The notes under the pieces were generated by a model. The model saw only the letters and a program-made list of their open reading frames with translations, was not told the DNA's origin and ran no database searches. A stretch of 64,000 nt of DNA from contig NZ_JAATJK010000001.1 of assembly GCF_011927785.1 (NCBI RefSeq), positions 5,179,001 through 5,243,000 on the forward strand, given 5' to 3'. Shown in pieces: positions 6,614 through 15,476 of the stretch. This stretch comes from Micromonospora profundi. GTDB taxonomy: Bacteria; Actinomycetota; Actinomycetes; Mycobacteriales; Micromonosporaceae. The first letter of the stretch is position 1. Each line of letters begins with the position of its first letter. The translations under genes were made by a program, and so were the position numbers.

Positions 6614-9600
6614 CCTTCTTGCTCCTTCTGCCCGCTCCCGGCCGCTGAGCCTGAGCCAGACTGCGAGGATTGCTGCCCTCCCGGAGTCGCCTCCGGGCTG
6701 GTCGGGTTGTCCGAGGTGCTACGCCCTCGCTGCACGCCCCGGTGGTAGGCGGAGAGCAGGCCACGGACCGCCTCCGGGGAACGCCGCTGGACCGAGGTGG
6801 CGGGCTTCTCCACCGCGCCCGGCACCAACTGTGCCATCGGCTTGCGCTTCGGCAGACCGGTCGTGGTGGTCTCGTTCACCGGGACCGCGCTGGCCGCTGC
6901 CGAGGCGGCACGCCAGCCGTCGTCGGCGGCGGTCTGCCAGCCGTTTGTCTGCGGCTGGGGCCGGCGGTTCGGCAGGCTCTCGGCGAGACCGGGGCGTGCG
7001 CCCCCGTTCGCTGTCGACCCGTTGTCCCGCGGCGCTCCTCCGGTGCTCGGAGTGTCTGCCATCGGTGTGTTACCTGTCGTCCCGGGTGATGTCTTGTGGA
7101 CTGTCCGAGCCTTGGCCTCGACCGTTGCGAACTGCTGGGTCGCGTCGCCGCCGTTCGCCGCCGGCTTGGCCACCTCTGCCGCCTCCTCGGAACCCGGACG
7201 GCGGGTACGGAACCAGGCCGACTCGAGCTCCCGGAAGATCGGCAGCTCCATGGTCTCGTCCGCGTACCGCTGCCTGTTCTGGGCCTGCGGCTGCTGGGGT
7301 ACCGGACGGTTCTGGGCCGGCGCGGGCGTGACCGGGGCCGGCGATGCCTGCGGCTGGGCGGCAGCGGCCTGCTGCTCGGCGCGCGGCATCCGCGGCAGTT
7401 CCGTCGTCATGTCCAGGGCGGCGGCGAGCCGCTCGGGCACCGGCGGGGTCTGCGCGTCCCGCTCCGCGCCGGGAACCGGCGGCCAGGCCGGAGGCGCGGG
7501 GGTGTTGGAGGCGGGTGCGGGCGGAGCGGACCGGGGCGTGAAGCCGCTGAACGACTGGCTGGAGGCCGGGGGCGCCGAGTACGGCTGACCGGAGTACGGC
7601 TGCCCCGAGGCGGGCGGCGCCGAGTACGGCTGGCCGGAGGCCGGCGGCGTCGAATACGGCTGACCGGAGTACGGCTGCCCCGAGGCGGGCGACGCCGAGA
7701 CCGGCGACGCGGACACCGGCGGGCCACCGTAGGGCTGGCCGGAGGCCGGCGCGGCGGACACCGGCGGGCTGCCGTACGGCGCACCCGAGTAGGGGTGCCC
7801 GGAGTACGGCTGGCCGGAGGCCGGCGAGGAAGAGACCGGCGAGGAGGAGTACGGCTGAGCGGAGACCGGCGGCGCGGAGTACGGGCGCGCTTCCGGGCTG
7901 CTGGGCAACTGCCGCGGAATCCCCGGCTGCTGGCCGGTGGTCGTGGGCTCGTCACCGGCGCGGCGCTGCGGCAGCGGGTCGATCTGCTGGCCGTTTGCCG
8001 ACCGGGGCGTGAACCCGTCGCCGCCGTTGACGCTGTTCGACGCGCTGGCACCGGTCAGGTCGGACCAGGCCGGCATCGACCCGTACGCGCCGGCGTTGGC
8101 GGGCGTGCCGGCGCCGTTGCGCGAGGCCGGCTCGAACGGTCGGCCGCCCAGGGTGACCTGGTTGCCGGACTCTCCGGGGCGGGGGCCGTTGCCCAGCGCG
8201 GGCAGGGCGCCGAGACCGGGCGGGGGCCCACCGTACTGCTGGCCGGCAGCGGGCAGGGCCGGCGGCTGCTGCGGCCGGCCGGACAGCGCCCGGGGCACCA
8301 GCACGGAGGTCGGCAGGGTCACCTCGGCGACCGTGCCGCGATCGTTGCCGGGGCGCAGCTCGACGCGGACCCCGTGCCGCGATGCCAGCCGGGCGACCAC
8401 GACCAGGCCCATCATCCGGGACACGGCGACGTCCACCTGCGGGGGCGTTGCGAGCCGCTCGTTGAGGTCGTTCAACTGCTCGCGGCTGATGCCGATGCCG
8501 CGGTCCTCGACGTAGAGCGAGGCGCGGTCGCCGACCCGGCGGGCCTCGACCATCACCTGCGAGTCCGGCGGGGAGAACGCTGTGGCGTTGTCGAACAGTT
8601 CGGCCACGAGGTGCACGAGGTCGTTCACCGCGTGTGCGGCGACCTCGATGTCGCGGTCGATGACGCCGAACTCGATCCGGGTGTAGTGCTCGACCTCGGA
8701 CTGGGCGGCGCGCAGCACGTCGATGAGCGCGGCGGGCTCGCGCTGTACGCGTGTGGAGTCGGCGCCGGCGAGCACGAGCAGGTTCTCGTCGTTACGGCGC
8801 ATCCGGGTGGCCAGGTGGTCGAGCTGGAACAGCTCGGCCAGCCGGTCCGGGTCTTCCTCGCCGCGTTCCAACCGGTCGAGGTGACCGATGAGGCGGTCGA
8901 CAAGGATCTGCGAGCGGCGGGCCAGGTTGACGAACATCGTCGCGACAGAGGCGCGCAGGGTCGCCTGCTCGGCGGCCGTCCGGACGGCTTCCAGGTGGAC
9001 GGCGTTGAACGCCTCGGTCACCTGGCCGAACTCGTCCTTGCTGCGGACCGGCAGCGGCTCGGCGATCTGGTTGGCCAACTGCACCGGGGAGAGCTGGCCT
9101 ACGACCTGCGGGTCACGGAGTCGGGCCACCGCCTGCGGCAGACCGTACTGGGCGACCGAGAGGGCACCCTGGCGCAGCTCACGCAGAGATCGGGCCATCG
9201 AGCGGGCGACGAGGTACGCGAAGAGGATGGCCAGCAGCAGCATGCTGAGCAGCAGGCCGGTCTCCAGGAAGACCTGGCGCTGGACGTCCGCGCGCAGGTC
9301 GTTGGCCTTCGTGACCACGTCGCGGTCGAGTTGCGACTCGACGTTGCGGATCAGCTTGGCGTTGGCCGTCATGGCCGAGTCCCACTGGTCCGGGCCGAAC
9401 GGCGCCCCGCGCATGTCGCCTGTGGTGTTGCCGTCGATCCAGCCGATGTAGTTCTGCGCCTCGCGGCGGTCACCGCCGGCGACGGTCTGGTCGTGGAACT
9501 TGGCCTCGTCGGGGCTGGCGACAGCCTTGAAGCTCTGCAGCGCCTGCTGCTGGCCGGTGCCGCTGGCGATGTAGTCGGTGCGCAGGGCCGGGGTCAACCG

Positions 9601-10278
9601 TTGCCCGCCCTGGACGCCCAGTGCGCGGTGCACGACGACCCGGCGGACGGCGAGGAATTCCTTCTCCCGGGCGACGGCCGCGACGGCCCGCATCCGGTCG
9701 CTCAGGTCGTTGTTTCCGGCGAGCTGGGTGGCCGAGTCACGGATGGAGAGCAGGTCGTTGATCAGACCCTCGTACGCCTGGACGGCCTCGGCGAGCTTGA
9801 GTTTGCCGTTGAAGACCTGGCTGCGGACACCCGGCAGGTCCTTCAGGCTCTGGTCGATGCCGCTGAGCAGGCCGTCGAGGCTGCCCGGCAGGTCCTCAAG
9901 CTGGCCACGCTGCTGGCGGTAGGGGCCGGTCGTCTGGTCGACCCGGGTGTTCACCCGGTTGTACGCCTCCTGGTACTGCGCCTTCGGCTGCGTGCCGGTC
10001 GCCTGCAACAGCAGCACGGCGGTGGTCCGCTCGTCCTGCAGTGTGTCGACCAGAGCACCGGAGTAGCTCGACAGACTGGCCAGGTCGCCGGCTCGGTCGG
10101 CGTTGTTGAGCGTCTCCAGGTGGTCGACGAGACCACTGGTGCCCACCACGACCGTGGCGATGGTCGGCACGATCATGATGAGACCGAGCTTGGACCAGAT
10201 CGGCATGTCCCGGAGCCGGCTGGCCGGCCGGCCTAGCCGCGACAGGAAGGAGCCCGCCGTCTTTGGCCGTTTGCTCAC
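6610..10278 (-). CDS. cvnA: Conservon sensor histidine-kinase-like protein with nitrate/nitrite-sensing domain (CvnA-like)
   Basis: 1222 aa from a GTG at 10278. Order of parts: cytoplasmic start; first membrane helix (~31-50); extracellular NIT-type helical sensor (~55-315); second membrane helix (~340-362); HAMP-like segment; helical dimerisation region ([23 protein letters not shown]...[16 protein letters not shown]); and a HATPase domain with N-box [12 protein letters not shown] near residue 560 and G-box [14 protein letters not shown]. The dimerisation helix lacks an obvious phosphoacceptor histidine in the usual H-E context, as in other conservon kinases. A ~470-residue low-complexity tail follows, with SGQPYS-type repeats (~800-918) and the end motifs [12 protein letters not shown] and [14 protein letters not shown] shared with the gene at 2605-4968. 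It heads the cvnABCD operon. Confidence 0.92.
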   Translation of the reverse strand: MSKRPKTAGSFLSRLGRPASRLRDMPIWSKLGLIMIVPTIATVVVGTSGLVDHLETLNNADRAGDLASLSSYSGALVDTLQDERTTAVLLLQATGTQPKAQYQEAYNRVNTRVDQTTGPYRQQRGQLEDLPGSLDGLLSGIDQSLKDLPGVRSQVFNGKLKLAEAVQAYEGLINDLLSIRDSATQLAGNNDLSDRMRAVAAVAREKEFLAVRRVVVHRALGVQGGQRLTPALRTDYIASGTGQQQALQSFKAVASPDEAKFHDQTVAGGDRREAQNYIGWIDGNTTGDMRGAPFGPDQWDSAMTANAKLIRNVESQLDRDVVTKANDLRADVQRQVFLETGLLLSMLLLAILFAYLVARSMARSLRELRQGALSVAQYGLPQAVARLRDPQVVGQLSPVQLANQIAEPLPVRSKDEFGQVTEAFNAVHLEAVRTAAEQATLRASVATMFVNLARRSQILVDRLIGHLDRLERGEEDPDRLAELFQLDHLATRMRRNDENLLVLAGADSTRVQREPAALIDVLRAAQSEVEHYTRIEFGVIDRDIEVAAHAVNDLVHLVAELFDNATAFSPPDSQVMVEARRVGDRASLYVEDRGIGISREQLNDLNERLATPPQVDVAVSRMMGLVVVARLASRHGVRVELRPGNDRGTVAEVTLPTSVLVPRALSGRPQQPPALPAAGQQYGGPPPGLGALPALGNGPRPGESGNQVTLGGRPFEPASRNGAGTPANAGAYGSMPAWSDLTGASASNSVNGGDGFTPRSANGQQIDPLPQRRAGDEPTTTGQQPGIPRQLPSSPEARPYSAPPVSAQPYSSSPVSSSPASGQPYSGHPYSGAPYGSPPVSAAPASGQPYGGPPVSASPVSASPASGQPYSGQPYSTPPASGQPYSAPPASGQPYSGQPYSAPPASSQSFSGFTPRSAPPAPASNTPAPPAWPPVPGAERDAQTPPVPERLAAALDMTTELPRMPRAEQQAAAAQPQASPAPVTPAPAQNRPVPQQPQAQNRQRYADETMELPIFRELESAWFRTRRPGSEEAAEVAKPAANGGDATQQFATVEAKARTVHKTSPGTTGNTPMADTPSTGGAPRDNGSTANGGARPGLAESLPNRRPQPQTNGWQTAADDGWRAASAAASAVPVNETTTTGLPKRKPMAQLVPGAVEKPATSVQRRSPEAVRGLLSAYHRGVQRGRSTSDNPTSPEATPGGQQSSQSGSGSAAGSGQKEQEG
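7525..7880 (-). repeat. In-frame degenerate repeat encoding Ser/Gly/Gln/Pro/Tyr units in cvnA
   Basis: Within cvnA this stretch encodes about 120 residues built from units such as [21 protein letters not shown] and [13 protein letters not shown]. The DNA units are near-identical multiples of 3 (for example 30 or 45 bp), so length changes keep frame. Such tracts are disordered and vary in length between strains. Confidence 0.8.
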
Positions 10279-10471
10279 GTCACCGCCCTCGCGATTACAG
10301 CTTCAGCGCGTTGCCCCGGGCAACGCTCAGCGACCGACCCGGCGGGTCGGACCCCCGAGATTCCATCACGACGCCCGGCAAGAAGAAAGCCCAGGTTGTC
10401 ACCTGCGGGAGGTGTGATGAGATGTTGATACGATTTGATCGCAGTCCGTCTGGTCGGAGTAACTGAAGGTA

Positions 10472-11074
10472 ATGGAACATCAGTACCGCGTTATCTTGCT
10501 CGCCGGCCCGTCTGGCTCCGGAAAGTCGTACATAGCACGGCAAACCGGCCTCCCGGTGCTGTGTCTGGACGACTTTTACAAGAACGGCGATGACCCTACG
10601 TTGCCCCGTCGAAACGGGCAGGTGGATTGGGATTCGCCGCAGTCCTGGGACGCCCGGACGGCCGTCGATACGATTGCGCGACTCGCCCGCGAAGGTCGAG
10701 CCGATGTGCCGGTTTATGCGATCGGCGCTGATCGTCGGGTGGCCACTCGGGCATTTGAAGTCGACGGATCGCCACTTTTCGTGGCCGAAGGGATTTTCGC
10801 CGCCGAGATCGTCGAGGAGTGCCGTCGGCGAGGGCTGCTCGCCGGGGCGTACGCGCTGCGCCGGCCGCGCGGGGCTACCTTCCTACGCCGGCTCGCCAGG
10901 GATCTGGCCGAGCAGCGCAAGGCACCTCGGGTGCTGCTCCGGCGCGGAGTGGCGCTGCTGCGGGCGGAGCCCGCGGTGCTACGCCGGCAGACCGGGCTGG
11001 GCGCGGAGGCGGCCCGCGCCCGGGAGGTGCTGCACCGGGTGGCCGGCCTGCTCGCCAGCCACCCGCACGCCTGA
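10472..11074 (+). CDS. Uridine kinase-like P-loop kinase
   Basis: 200 aa. A P-loop GPSGSGKSYIA opens the protein, followed by CLDDFYKNGDDPTLPR, the substrate-binding DDFY signature of uridine/cytidine and phosphoribulokinase-type kinases, then VDWDSPQSWD. LFVAEGIFAAEIV fills the place of the Walker B strand. The last ~60 residues are basic and Arg-rich. It would phosphorylate a nucleoside such as uridine with NTP. Gene context supports nucleoside salvage: adenosine deaminase is encoded convergently 5 bp downstream. The shorter C-terminus than classical Udk leaves substrate specificity open. The stretch 10279-10471 upstream has one short inverted repeat (CACCT-5-AGGTG at 10400-10414) and no other gene. 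Confidence 0.8.
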   Translation: MEHQYRVILLAGPSGSGKSYIARQTGLPVLCLDDFYKNGDDPTLPRRNGQVDWDSPQSWDARTAVDTIARLAREGRADVPVYAIGADRRVATRAFEVDGSPLFVAEGIFAAEIVEECRRRGLLAGAYALRRPRGATFLRRLARDLAEQRKAPRVLLRRGVALLRAEPAVLRRQTGLGAEAARAREVLHRVAGLLASHPHA

Positions 11075-11079
11075 ACGAT

Positions 11080-12159
11080 TCAGGCCAGCAGCTTCGCGTA
11101 CGCCGGCTTGATCACCTCGTCGATGATCCGGAGTCGCTCGTCGAACGGGATGAAGGCGCTCTTCATCGCGTTGATGGTGAACCACTGCAACTCCCGCCAG
11201 CCGTAGCCGAACGTCTCGGCCAGCAGGAACATCTCCCGCGACATGGAGGTGCCGCTCATCAGCCGGTTGTCGGTGTTGACGGTGACCCGGAACCGCAGGT
11301 CCCGCAGGAGGCCGATCGGGTGGTCCGCGATCGAGTCCACCGCGCCGGTCTGCACGTTCGACGAGGGGCACAGCTCCAGGGGGATCCGCTTGTCGCGGAC
11401 GTACGCGGCCAGCCGGCCCAGCACCGGGGTGCCGCCGGGGGTGACGTCGTCGACGATCCGCACGCCGTGACCGAGCCGGTCCGCCCCGCACCACTGGATG
11501 GCCTGCCAGATGGACGGCAGGCCGAACGCCTCACCGGCGTGGATGGTGAAGTGGAAGTTCTCCCGCTGGAGATACTCGAAGGCGTCCAGGTGCCGGGTGG
11601 GCGGGAAGCCGGCCTCGGCGCCGGCGATGTCGAAGCCGACCACCCCGGCGTCCCGGTGCCGCACCGCCAGCTCGGCGATCTCCTGGGAACGGGCGGCGTG
11701 CCGCATCGCGGTGAGCAGGGTGCCTACCCGGATGGTCAGGCCCGCCTCGACGGCCAGCGCGGTGCCCTCGGCGAACCCGGCGAGGACCGCCTCGACCACC
11801 TCGTCGAGGCTCAGGTCCTGCTCAAGGTGCTGCTCCGGGGCGAAACGCACCTCGGCGTAGACCACCCCGTCGGCGGCCAGGTCCAGCGCGCACTCACGGG
11901 CCACCCGGCGCAGCGCCGGCGCGGTCTGCATGACCGCCACTGTGTGCGCGAACGTCTCCAGATAGCGCTCCAGCGAGCCGGAGTCGGCGGCCTCGACGAA
12001 CCAGCGCCCGAGCGCCTCCGGGTCGGTGGTGGGCAGCTCGTGGCCGACCTCCGCCGCCAGCTCGACGATCGTCGCCGGCCGCAGGCCACCGTCGAGGTGG
12101 TCGTGCAGCAGTGCCTTCGGAGCCTTGACGATGTCCTCGTACCGGATAGTTGCGACCAT
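11080..12159 (-). CDS. add: Adenosine deaminase
   Basis: 359 aa. It hydrolyses adenosine or deoxyadenosine to inosine or deoxyinosine and ammonia. Metal-binding and catalytic motifs of the ADA family are present in order: HDHLDGGL near residue 19 (HxH), [10 protein letters not shown] (His and catalytic Glu), RLGHGVRI and [11 protein letters not shown] (Asp ligand). Length is typical of bacterial ADA (~330-360). The ATG start gives a correct N-terminus. It is convergent with the uridine-kinase-like gene and divergent from the RlmA-like gene (59 bp apart). Together with the BMP importer and cytidine deaminase nearby it marks this region as nucleoside salvage. Confidence 0.97.
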   Translation of the reverse strand: MVATIRYEDIVKAPKALLHDHLDGGLRPATIVELAAEVGHELPTTDPEALGRWFVEAADSGSLERYLETFAHTVAVMQTAPALRRVARECALDLAADGVVYAEVRFAPEQHLEQDLSLDEVVEAVLAGFAEGTALAVEAGLTIRVGTLLTAMRHAARSQEIAELAVRHRDAGVVGFDIAGAEAGFPPTRHLDAFEYLQRENFHFTIHAGEAFGLPSIWQAIQWCGADRLGHGVRIVDDVTPGGTPVLGRLAAYVRDKRIPLELCPSSNVQTGAVDSIADHPIGLLRDLRFRVTVNTDNRLMSGTSMSREMFLLAETFGYGWRELQWFTINAMKSAFIPFDERLRIIDEVIKPAYAKLLA

Positions 12160-12218
12160 GCTCAGACCCTAGTCAGCGACCCTCCTGGGTCGGGACAGGA
12201 CCGGCCTAGACTCGGTTC

Positions 12219-13256
12219 GTGGATACAGCTCGGCGGCCTGACGTGGACCTCCGCATCCTCGAACGGCTGCGCTGCCCGGTGTGCGGGGATCCGCTGGCCG
12301 AGGTGACCGCAGGCACCGCCCGGGCGCTGCGCTGCCCGCGCCGGCACAGCTTCGACATCGCCCGTCAGGGTTACGTGAACCTGCTCGCCGGTCGCGCCCC
12401 GCACGTCGGGGACACCGCCGAGATGATCGCCGCCCGGGCCGACTTCCAGGCCGCCGGCCACTACGACGTCATCTCGGACGCACTCGCCGCCGCCGCGACG
12501 GAGGCTGTGGTCCGGCTCCGTGCGACGGCCACGCCGCCGCTGGCACCGACCCCGCCGTCCGCCCTTTGCTCTGCTTCAACCCACGCACCGGTTTCCGGGC
12601 AGATCTGTTGCGCGGAGGTAAGCAGAGCAGGGGACACACCAACAGGGGTACGGGTCGAAGCGCCGGCGCCTGACGTCAGGGCGTACCCCCTTGTGGTGGA
12701 TGCCGGCGCCGGCACCGGCCGGTATCTCGGCGCGGTGCTGGCGGCGCTACCGGACGCCGTGGGTCTGGCCCTTGACGTCTCCAAGCCGGCGCTGCGCCGC
12801 GCGGCACGCGCGCACCCCCGGGCGGCCGCTGCGCTCGCCGACACCTGGCAGCGGCTGCCCCTCGCCGACGCCTCGGCGGCCGTGCTGCTTAACGTGTTCG
12901 CGCCGCGCAACGGGCCGGAGTTCCACCGGGTGCTCGACCCGGCCGGCACGCTGCTGGTGGTCACGCCCGCCGCCGACCACCTCACCGAACTGGTGGACGC
13001 CCTCGACCTGCTGCGGGTGGACCCGGACAAGGCCGACCGGGTGGCCGCCAGCCTGGGCGGGCACTTCACTCCGGTCAGCTCGACTGTGCACCGTGCCGAG
13101 CTGACGCTCACCCGCACCGAGGTGGCCACCCTGGTCGGGATGGGGCCGAGCGCCTGGCACACCGACCCGGGCGCGTTGGCCGCCCGCCTGGCCGCGCTTC
13201 CCGAACCGGTCCGGGTGACAGTGGCGGTCCACCTCGACGCCCACCGGCCCCGCTGA
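12219..13256 (+). CDS. RlmA-like rRNA (guanine-N1)-methyltransferase with an internal insertion
   Basis: 345 aa from a GTG. The N-terminal zinc ribbon is CPVCG...LRCPRRHSFD, followed by ARQGYVNLL and GDTAEMIAARADFQAAGHY, the signature of RlmA (RrmA)/TlrB enzymes that methylate G745/G748 of 23S rRNA. The SAM-binding motif is VVDAGAGTGRYLG; later motifs are LALDVSKPALRRAAR and LNVFAPRN. Compared with E. coli RlmA (~269 aa) there are roughly 55 extra residues between the zinc ribbon part and SAM motif I. These are encoded by a stretch carrying an inverted repeat (12567-12629). Some actinobacterial relatives give macrolide resistance (TlrB type); position specificity cannot be told here. The reading frame stays open through the insertion. 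Confidence 0.88.
   Translation: MDTARRPDVDLRILERLRCPVCGDPLAEVTAGTARALRCPRRHSFDIARQGYVNLLAGRAPHVGDTAEMIAARADFQAAGHYDVISDALAAAATEAVVRLRATATPPLAPTPPSALCSASTHAPVSGQICCAEVSRAGDTPTGVRVEAPAPDVRAYPLVVDAGAGTGRYLGAVLAALPDAVGLALDVSKPALRRAARAHPRAAAALADTWQRLPLADASAAVLLNVFAPRNGPEFHRVLDPAGTLLVVTPAADHLTELVDALDLLRVDPDKADRVAASLGGHFTPVSSTVHRAELTLTRTEVATLVGMGPSAWHTDPGALAARLAALPEPVRVTVAVHLDAHRPR
12567..12629. repeat. Hairpin repeat lying in frame inside the RlmA-like gene
   Basis: Arms TGCTCTGCTT (12567-12576) and AAGCAGAGCA (12620-12629) are a perfect 10-bp inverted repeat with a 43-nt loop; flanking CCC and GGG extend the pairing imperfectly. The layout (10-15 bp arms, ~40-nt loop) matches the intergenic repeats at 22.5, 39.2 and 44.3 kb. 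The encoded residues (LCSAST...CAEVSRAG) are not part of the methyltransferase fold. Confidence 0.6.
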
Positions 13257-13264
13257 GCGCAGGC

Positions 13265-13945
13265 TCAGGTGGAGAGGTCGACCTCTTCCCAGCCGGGCGG
13301 CTCGTCGTGGTACGGCCCGCGCAGGATCACCGCCCACTCCAGCGCCCAGCGCCGCTGGCCGATCGCGTTCGCGTCGACGAGCCCCGGCGCACGCTGGCCA
13401 CCCCGCTCGGTCTCCAGGTAAGCCCAGTCCAGGCAGTAGTGCAGGTCGAGCAGGGCTGCCGCGTCGGCCGGATGCTGCGGAGCGGCAAGGATCCTCGTCC
13501 GCCAGTGGGAGAACGTCTCACCGTCGGCGATGTGCGGCAGCCGCTCGACAAGCCGCTCGTCCACGGCCAGGGTCGGGTCGAGCTGCTTGCTCAGTCCCAG
13601 CACCCAGGCCAGCGCGAACAGCGCGTCGTGGTGCAGCACGAACGAGCGGTGGTCGCCCTTGCCGCCCATGACGAACTGCCACTCCGGCGGGGTGACCATC
13701 TCCACCAGGTGCGAACCGAGCAGCCAACTCATCGCCGCCTGCGGGGGCATCCCGAAGCAGCGGGCCAGGATCAGGTGCAGCACGGCGATCCGCGCCTCGA
13801 TCTCCACCGTCGGGCGTAGCTCGATCTCGTCACCCGGCTCCCAGACGAGCGGGAACTGTGCCGGCGGCAACGGCAGGCCGAGCCGGGACAGCTCGTCCAG
13901 GCTCGCCTCGCGCACCTCACGTGGGTCGGGGGCAGGTACGGTCAC
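13265..13945 (-). CDS. DUF4272 domain protein
   Basis: 226 aa, soluble. The pattern SLDELSRLGLPLPPAQFPL near the start, a region of Arg/Glu-rich helices with IEARIAVLHLILARCFGMP, and HYCLDWAYLETER...VDANAIGQRRWALEWAV near the end match DUF4272, a family of unknown biochemical function often found near metabolic or contact-dependent loci. No catalytic residues are assigned. It follows deoA by 112 bp on the same strand and may be the last gene of that unit; its C-terminus is 8 bp from the convergent RlmA-like gene. Confidence 0.85.
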   Translation of the reverse strand: MTVPAPDPREVREASLDELSRLGLPLPPAQFPLVWEPGDEIELRPTVEIEARIAVLHLILARCFGMPPQAAMSWLLGSHLVEMVTPPEWQFVMGGKGDHRSFVLHHDALFALAWVLGLSKQLDPTLAVDERLVERLPHIADGETFSHWRTRILAAPQHPADAAALLDLHYCLDWAYLETERGGQRAPGLVDANAIGQRRWALEWAVILRGPYHDEPPGWEEVDLST

Positions 13946-14057
13946 GGCGGATCATCCTGTCTGCTCGCGACGGCTCAGGGCCGCTCGTCCCCCCTTGGCC
14001 TGCGACAATAGCGCTCCCCGGTGACCGACACCATGCCGGCCCGGCCGTCCGCCCGGG

Positions 14058-15341
14058 TCAGCCGATCCGCTCGATGACAAGCGGCGTCGCGGCCGGCGCG
14101 GCGGGCGCGATCCGCACCGCGCGGGCGGCCTCCGCAAGCGCCGCCGGGATCCGCGTGGCGTCGTCGGCGCGCAACTCGTAGAGGGGGTCGCCGGCCCGCA
14201 CCGCGTCGCCCGGCCGCCTGTGCAGCACCACCCCGGCCGGCACGCTGACCGGGTCCTCCTTGCGGGCGCGGCCCGCGCCGAGACGCCAGGCCGCAACCCC
14301 CATGGCGTACGCGTCGACGGCCGCCACGTACCCGTCCTGCTCGGCGCGGACCACCTCGACCTCCGGCGCGGTCGGCATCGGGGCGTCCGGGTCGCCGCCC
14401 TGCGCGCGGATCATCGCCCGCCAGGTGTCCATGGCGCGGCCGTCCCGCAGCGCGGCGGCCGGGTCGGCGTCCGACAGACCGGCGGCGTCGAGCATCTCCC
14501 GGGCCAGGGCCAGCGTCAGCTCCACCACGTCGGCCGGTCCCCCACCGGCAAGCACCTCGACCGACTCGGTCACCTCGACGGCGTTGCCGATCGCCAGGCC
14601 GAGCGGGGTGGACATGTCGGTGAGCAGGGCGACCGTCCGTACGCCGTGCGCGCCACCCAGCTCGACCATCGTGCGGGCCAGCTCGCGGGCCTGGTCGACG
14701 GACTTCATGAACGCGCCCGAGCCGACCTTGACGTCCAGGACCAGCGCGCCGGTGCCCTCAGCGATCTTCTTGCTCATGATCGAGCTGGCGATCAGCGGGA
14801 TCGCCTCCACTGTGCCTGTCACGTCACGCAGCGCGTACAGCTTGCGGTCGGCGGGGGCGAGCCCGGCACCGGCCGCGCAGATCACCGCGCCGACGTCGCC
14901 GAGCTGGGTGATGAACTCGTCGTTGCTCAACGCGGCCCGCCAGCCGGGGACCGACTCCAGCTTGTCCAGCGTGCCGCCGGTGTGCCCGAGGCCCCGGCCG
15001 CTGAGCTGCGGCACGGCCGCGCCGCACGCCGCCACGAGCGGAGTGAGCGGCAGGGTGATCTTGTCGCCGACGCCGCCTGTGGAGTGCTTGTCGACTGTCG
15101 GCCGGCGTACCGCCGACAGGTCGAGCCGCTCACCGCTGGCGATCATCGCGGCGGTCCACCTGGCGATCTCCGGCCCGGTCATGCCGTTGAGCAGGATCGC
15201 CATGGCCAGCGCGGACATCTGCTCGTCGGCGACCACCCCCCGGGTGTACGCGTCGACCACCCAGTCGATCTGGGCGTCCGACAGCACGCCCCCGTCCCGC
15301 TTGGCCCGAATGACGTCAACAGCAGCAAAACCACTACTCAT
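14058..15341 (-). CDS. deoA: Thymidine phosphorylase
   Basis: 427 aa from the ATG at 15341 (reads MSSGFAAVDVIRAKRDGG), with GGGAAGA about 7 nt upstream; an upstream extension to 15455 runs through a hairpin and is not coding. The pyrimidine-nucleoside phosphorylase signature is complete: STGGVGDKITLPLTPLVAACG, SGRGLGHTGGTLDKLES, KKIAEGTGALVLDVKVGSGAFM. Residue 18 onward matches the family N-terminus, and length matches bacterial DeoA (~430-440). It splits thymidine or deoxyuridine with phosphate. Together with cytidine deaminase just upstream it turns imported deoxycytidine or thymidine into base and deoxyribose-1-phosphate. Confidence 0.97.
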   Translation of the reverse strand: MSSGFAAVDVIRAKRDGGVLSDAQIDWVVDAYTRGVVADEQMSALAMAILLNGMTGPEIARWTAAMIASGERLDLSAVRRPTVDKHSTGGVGDKITLPLTPLVAACGAAVPQLSGRGLGHTGGTLDKLESVPGWRAALSNDEFITQLGDVGAVICAAGAGLAPADRKLYALRDVTGTVEAIPLIASSIMSKKIAEGTGALVLDVKVGSGAFMKSVDQARELARTMVELGGAHGVRTVALLTDMSTPLGLAIGNAVEVTESVEVLAGGGPADVVELTLALAREMLDAAGLSDADPAAALRDGRAMDTWRAMIRAQGGDPDAPMPTAPEVEVVRAEQDGYVAAVDAYAMGVAAWRLGAGRARKEDPVSVPAGVVLHRRPGDAVRAGDPLYELRADDATRIPAALAEAARAVRIAPAAPAATPLVIERIG

Positions 15342-15397
15342 CAGAAGATCTTCCCTAGTCTGTTGCAGATCCCGACCGACGGCCGCCGGCCATGTGG

Positions 15398-15469
15398 GGC
15401 GGGGGCCGACCGTGCCCGGCGGAGGGATCAAGCCTGACCGCCCGGAGCCGGGCACGGTCGGCCTCCGCC
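15398..15469. repeat. Hairpin with constant 26-nt loop, copy 1 (between cdd and deoA)
   Basis: Arms at 15404-15420 (GGCCGACCGTGCCCGGC) and 15447-15463 are perfectly complementary over 17 bp; pairing extends to 15398/15469 with one mismatch. The loop 15421-15446 contains GGGATCAAGCCTGACCGC and ends CCCGGA. It matches the loop of the hairpin at 49877-49950 at 25 of 26 positions, though the stems are unrelated. It starts 8 nt beyond the cdd stop codon on the - strand. Confidence 0.85.
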
Positions 15470-15476
15470 CCCAAGC

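Noticed and set aside
7096..10236. A 1046-codon open frame on the + strand opposite cvnA
   Set aside because: It mirrors the kinase gene codon by codon, has no recognisable domain, and is the usual antisense open frame of high-GC DNA.
15342..15455. N-terminal extension of thymidine phosphorylase
   Set aside because: It would translate the constant-loop hairpin; the ATG at 15341 has a ribosome-binding site and the family N-terminus.
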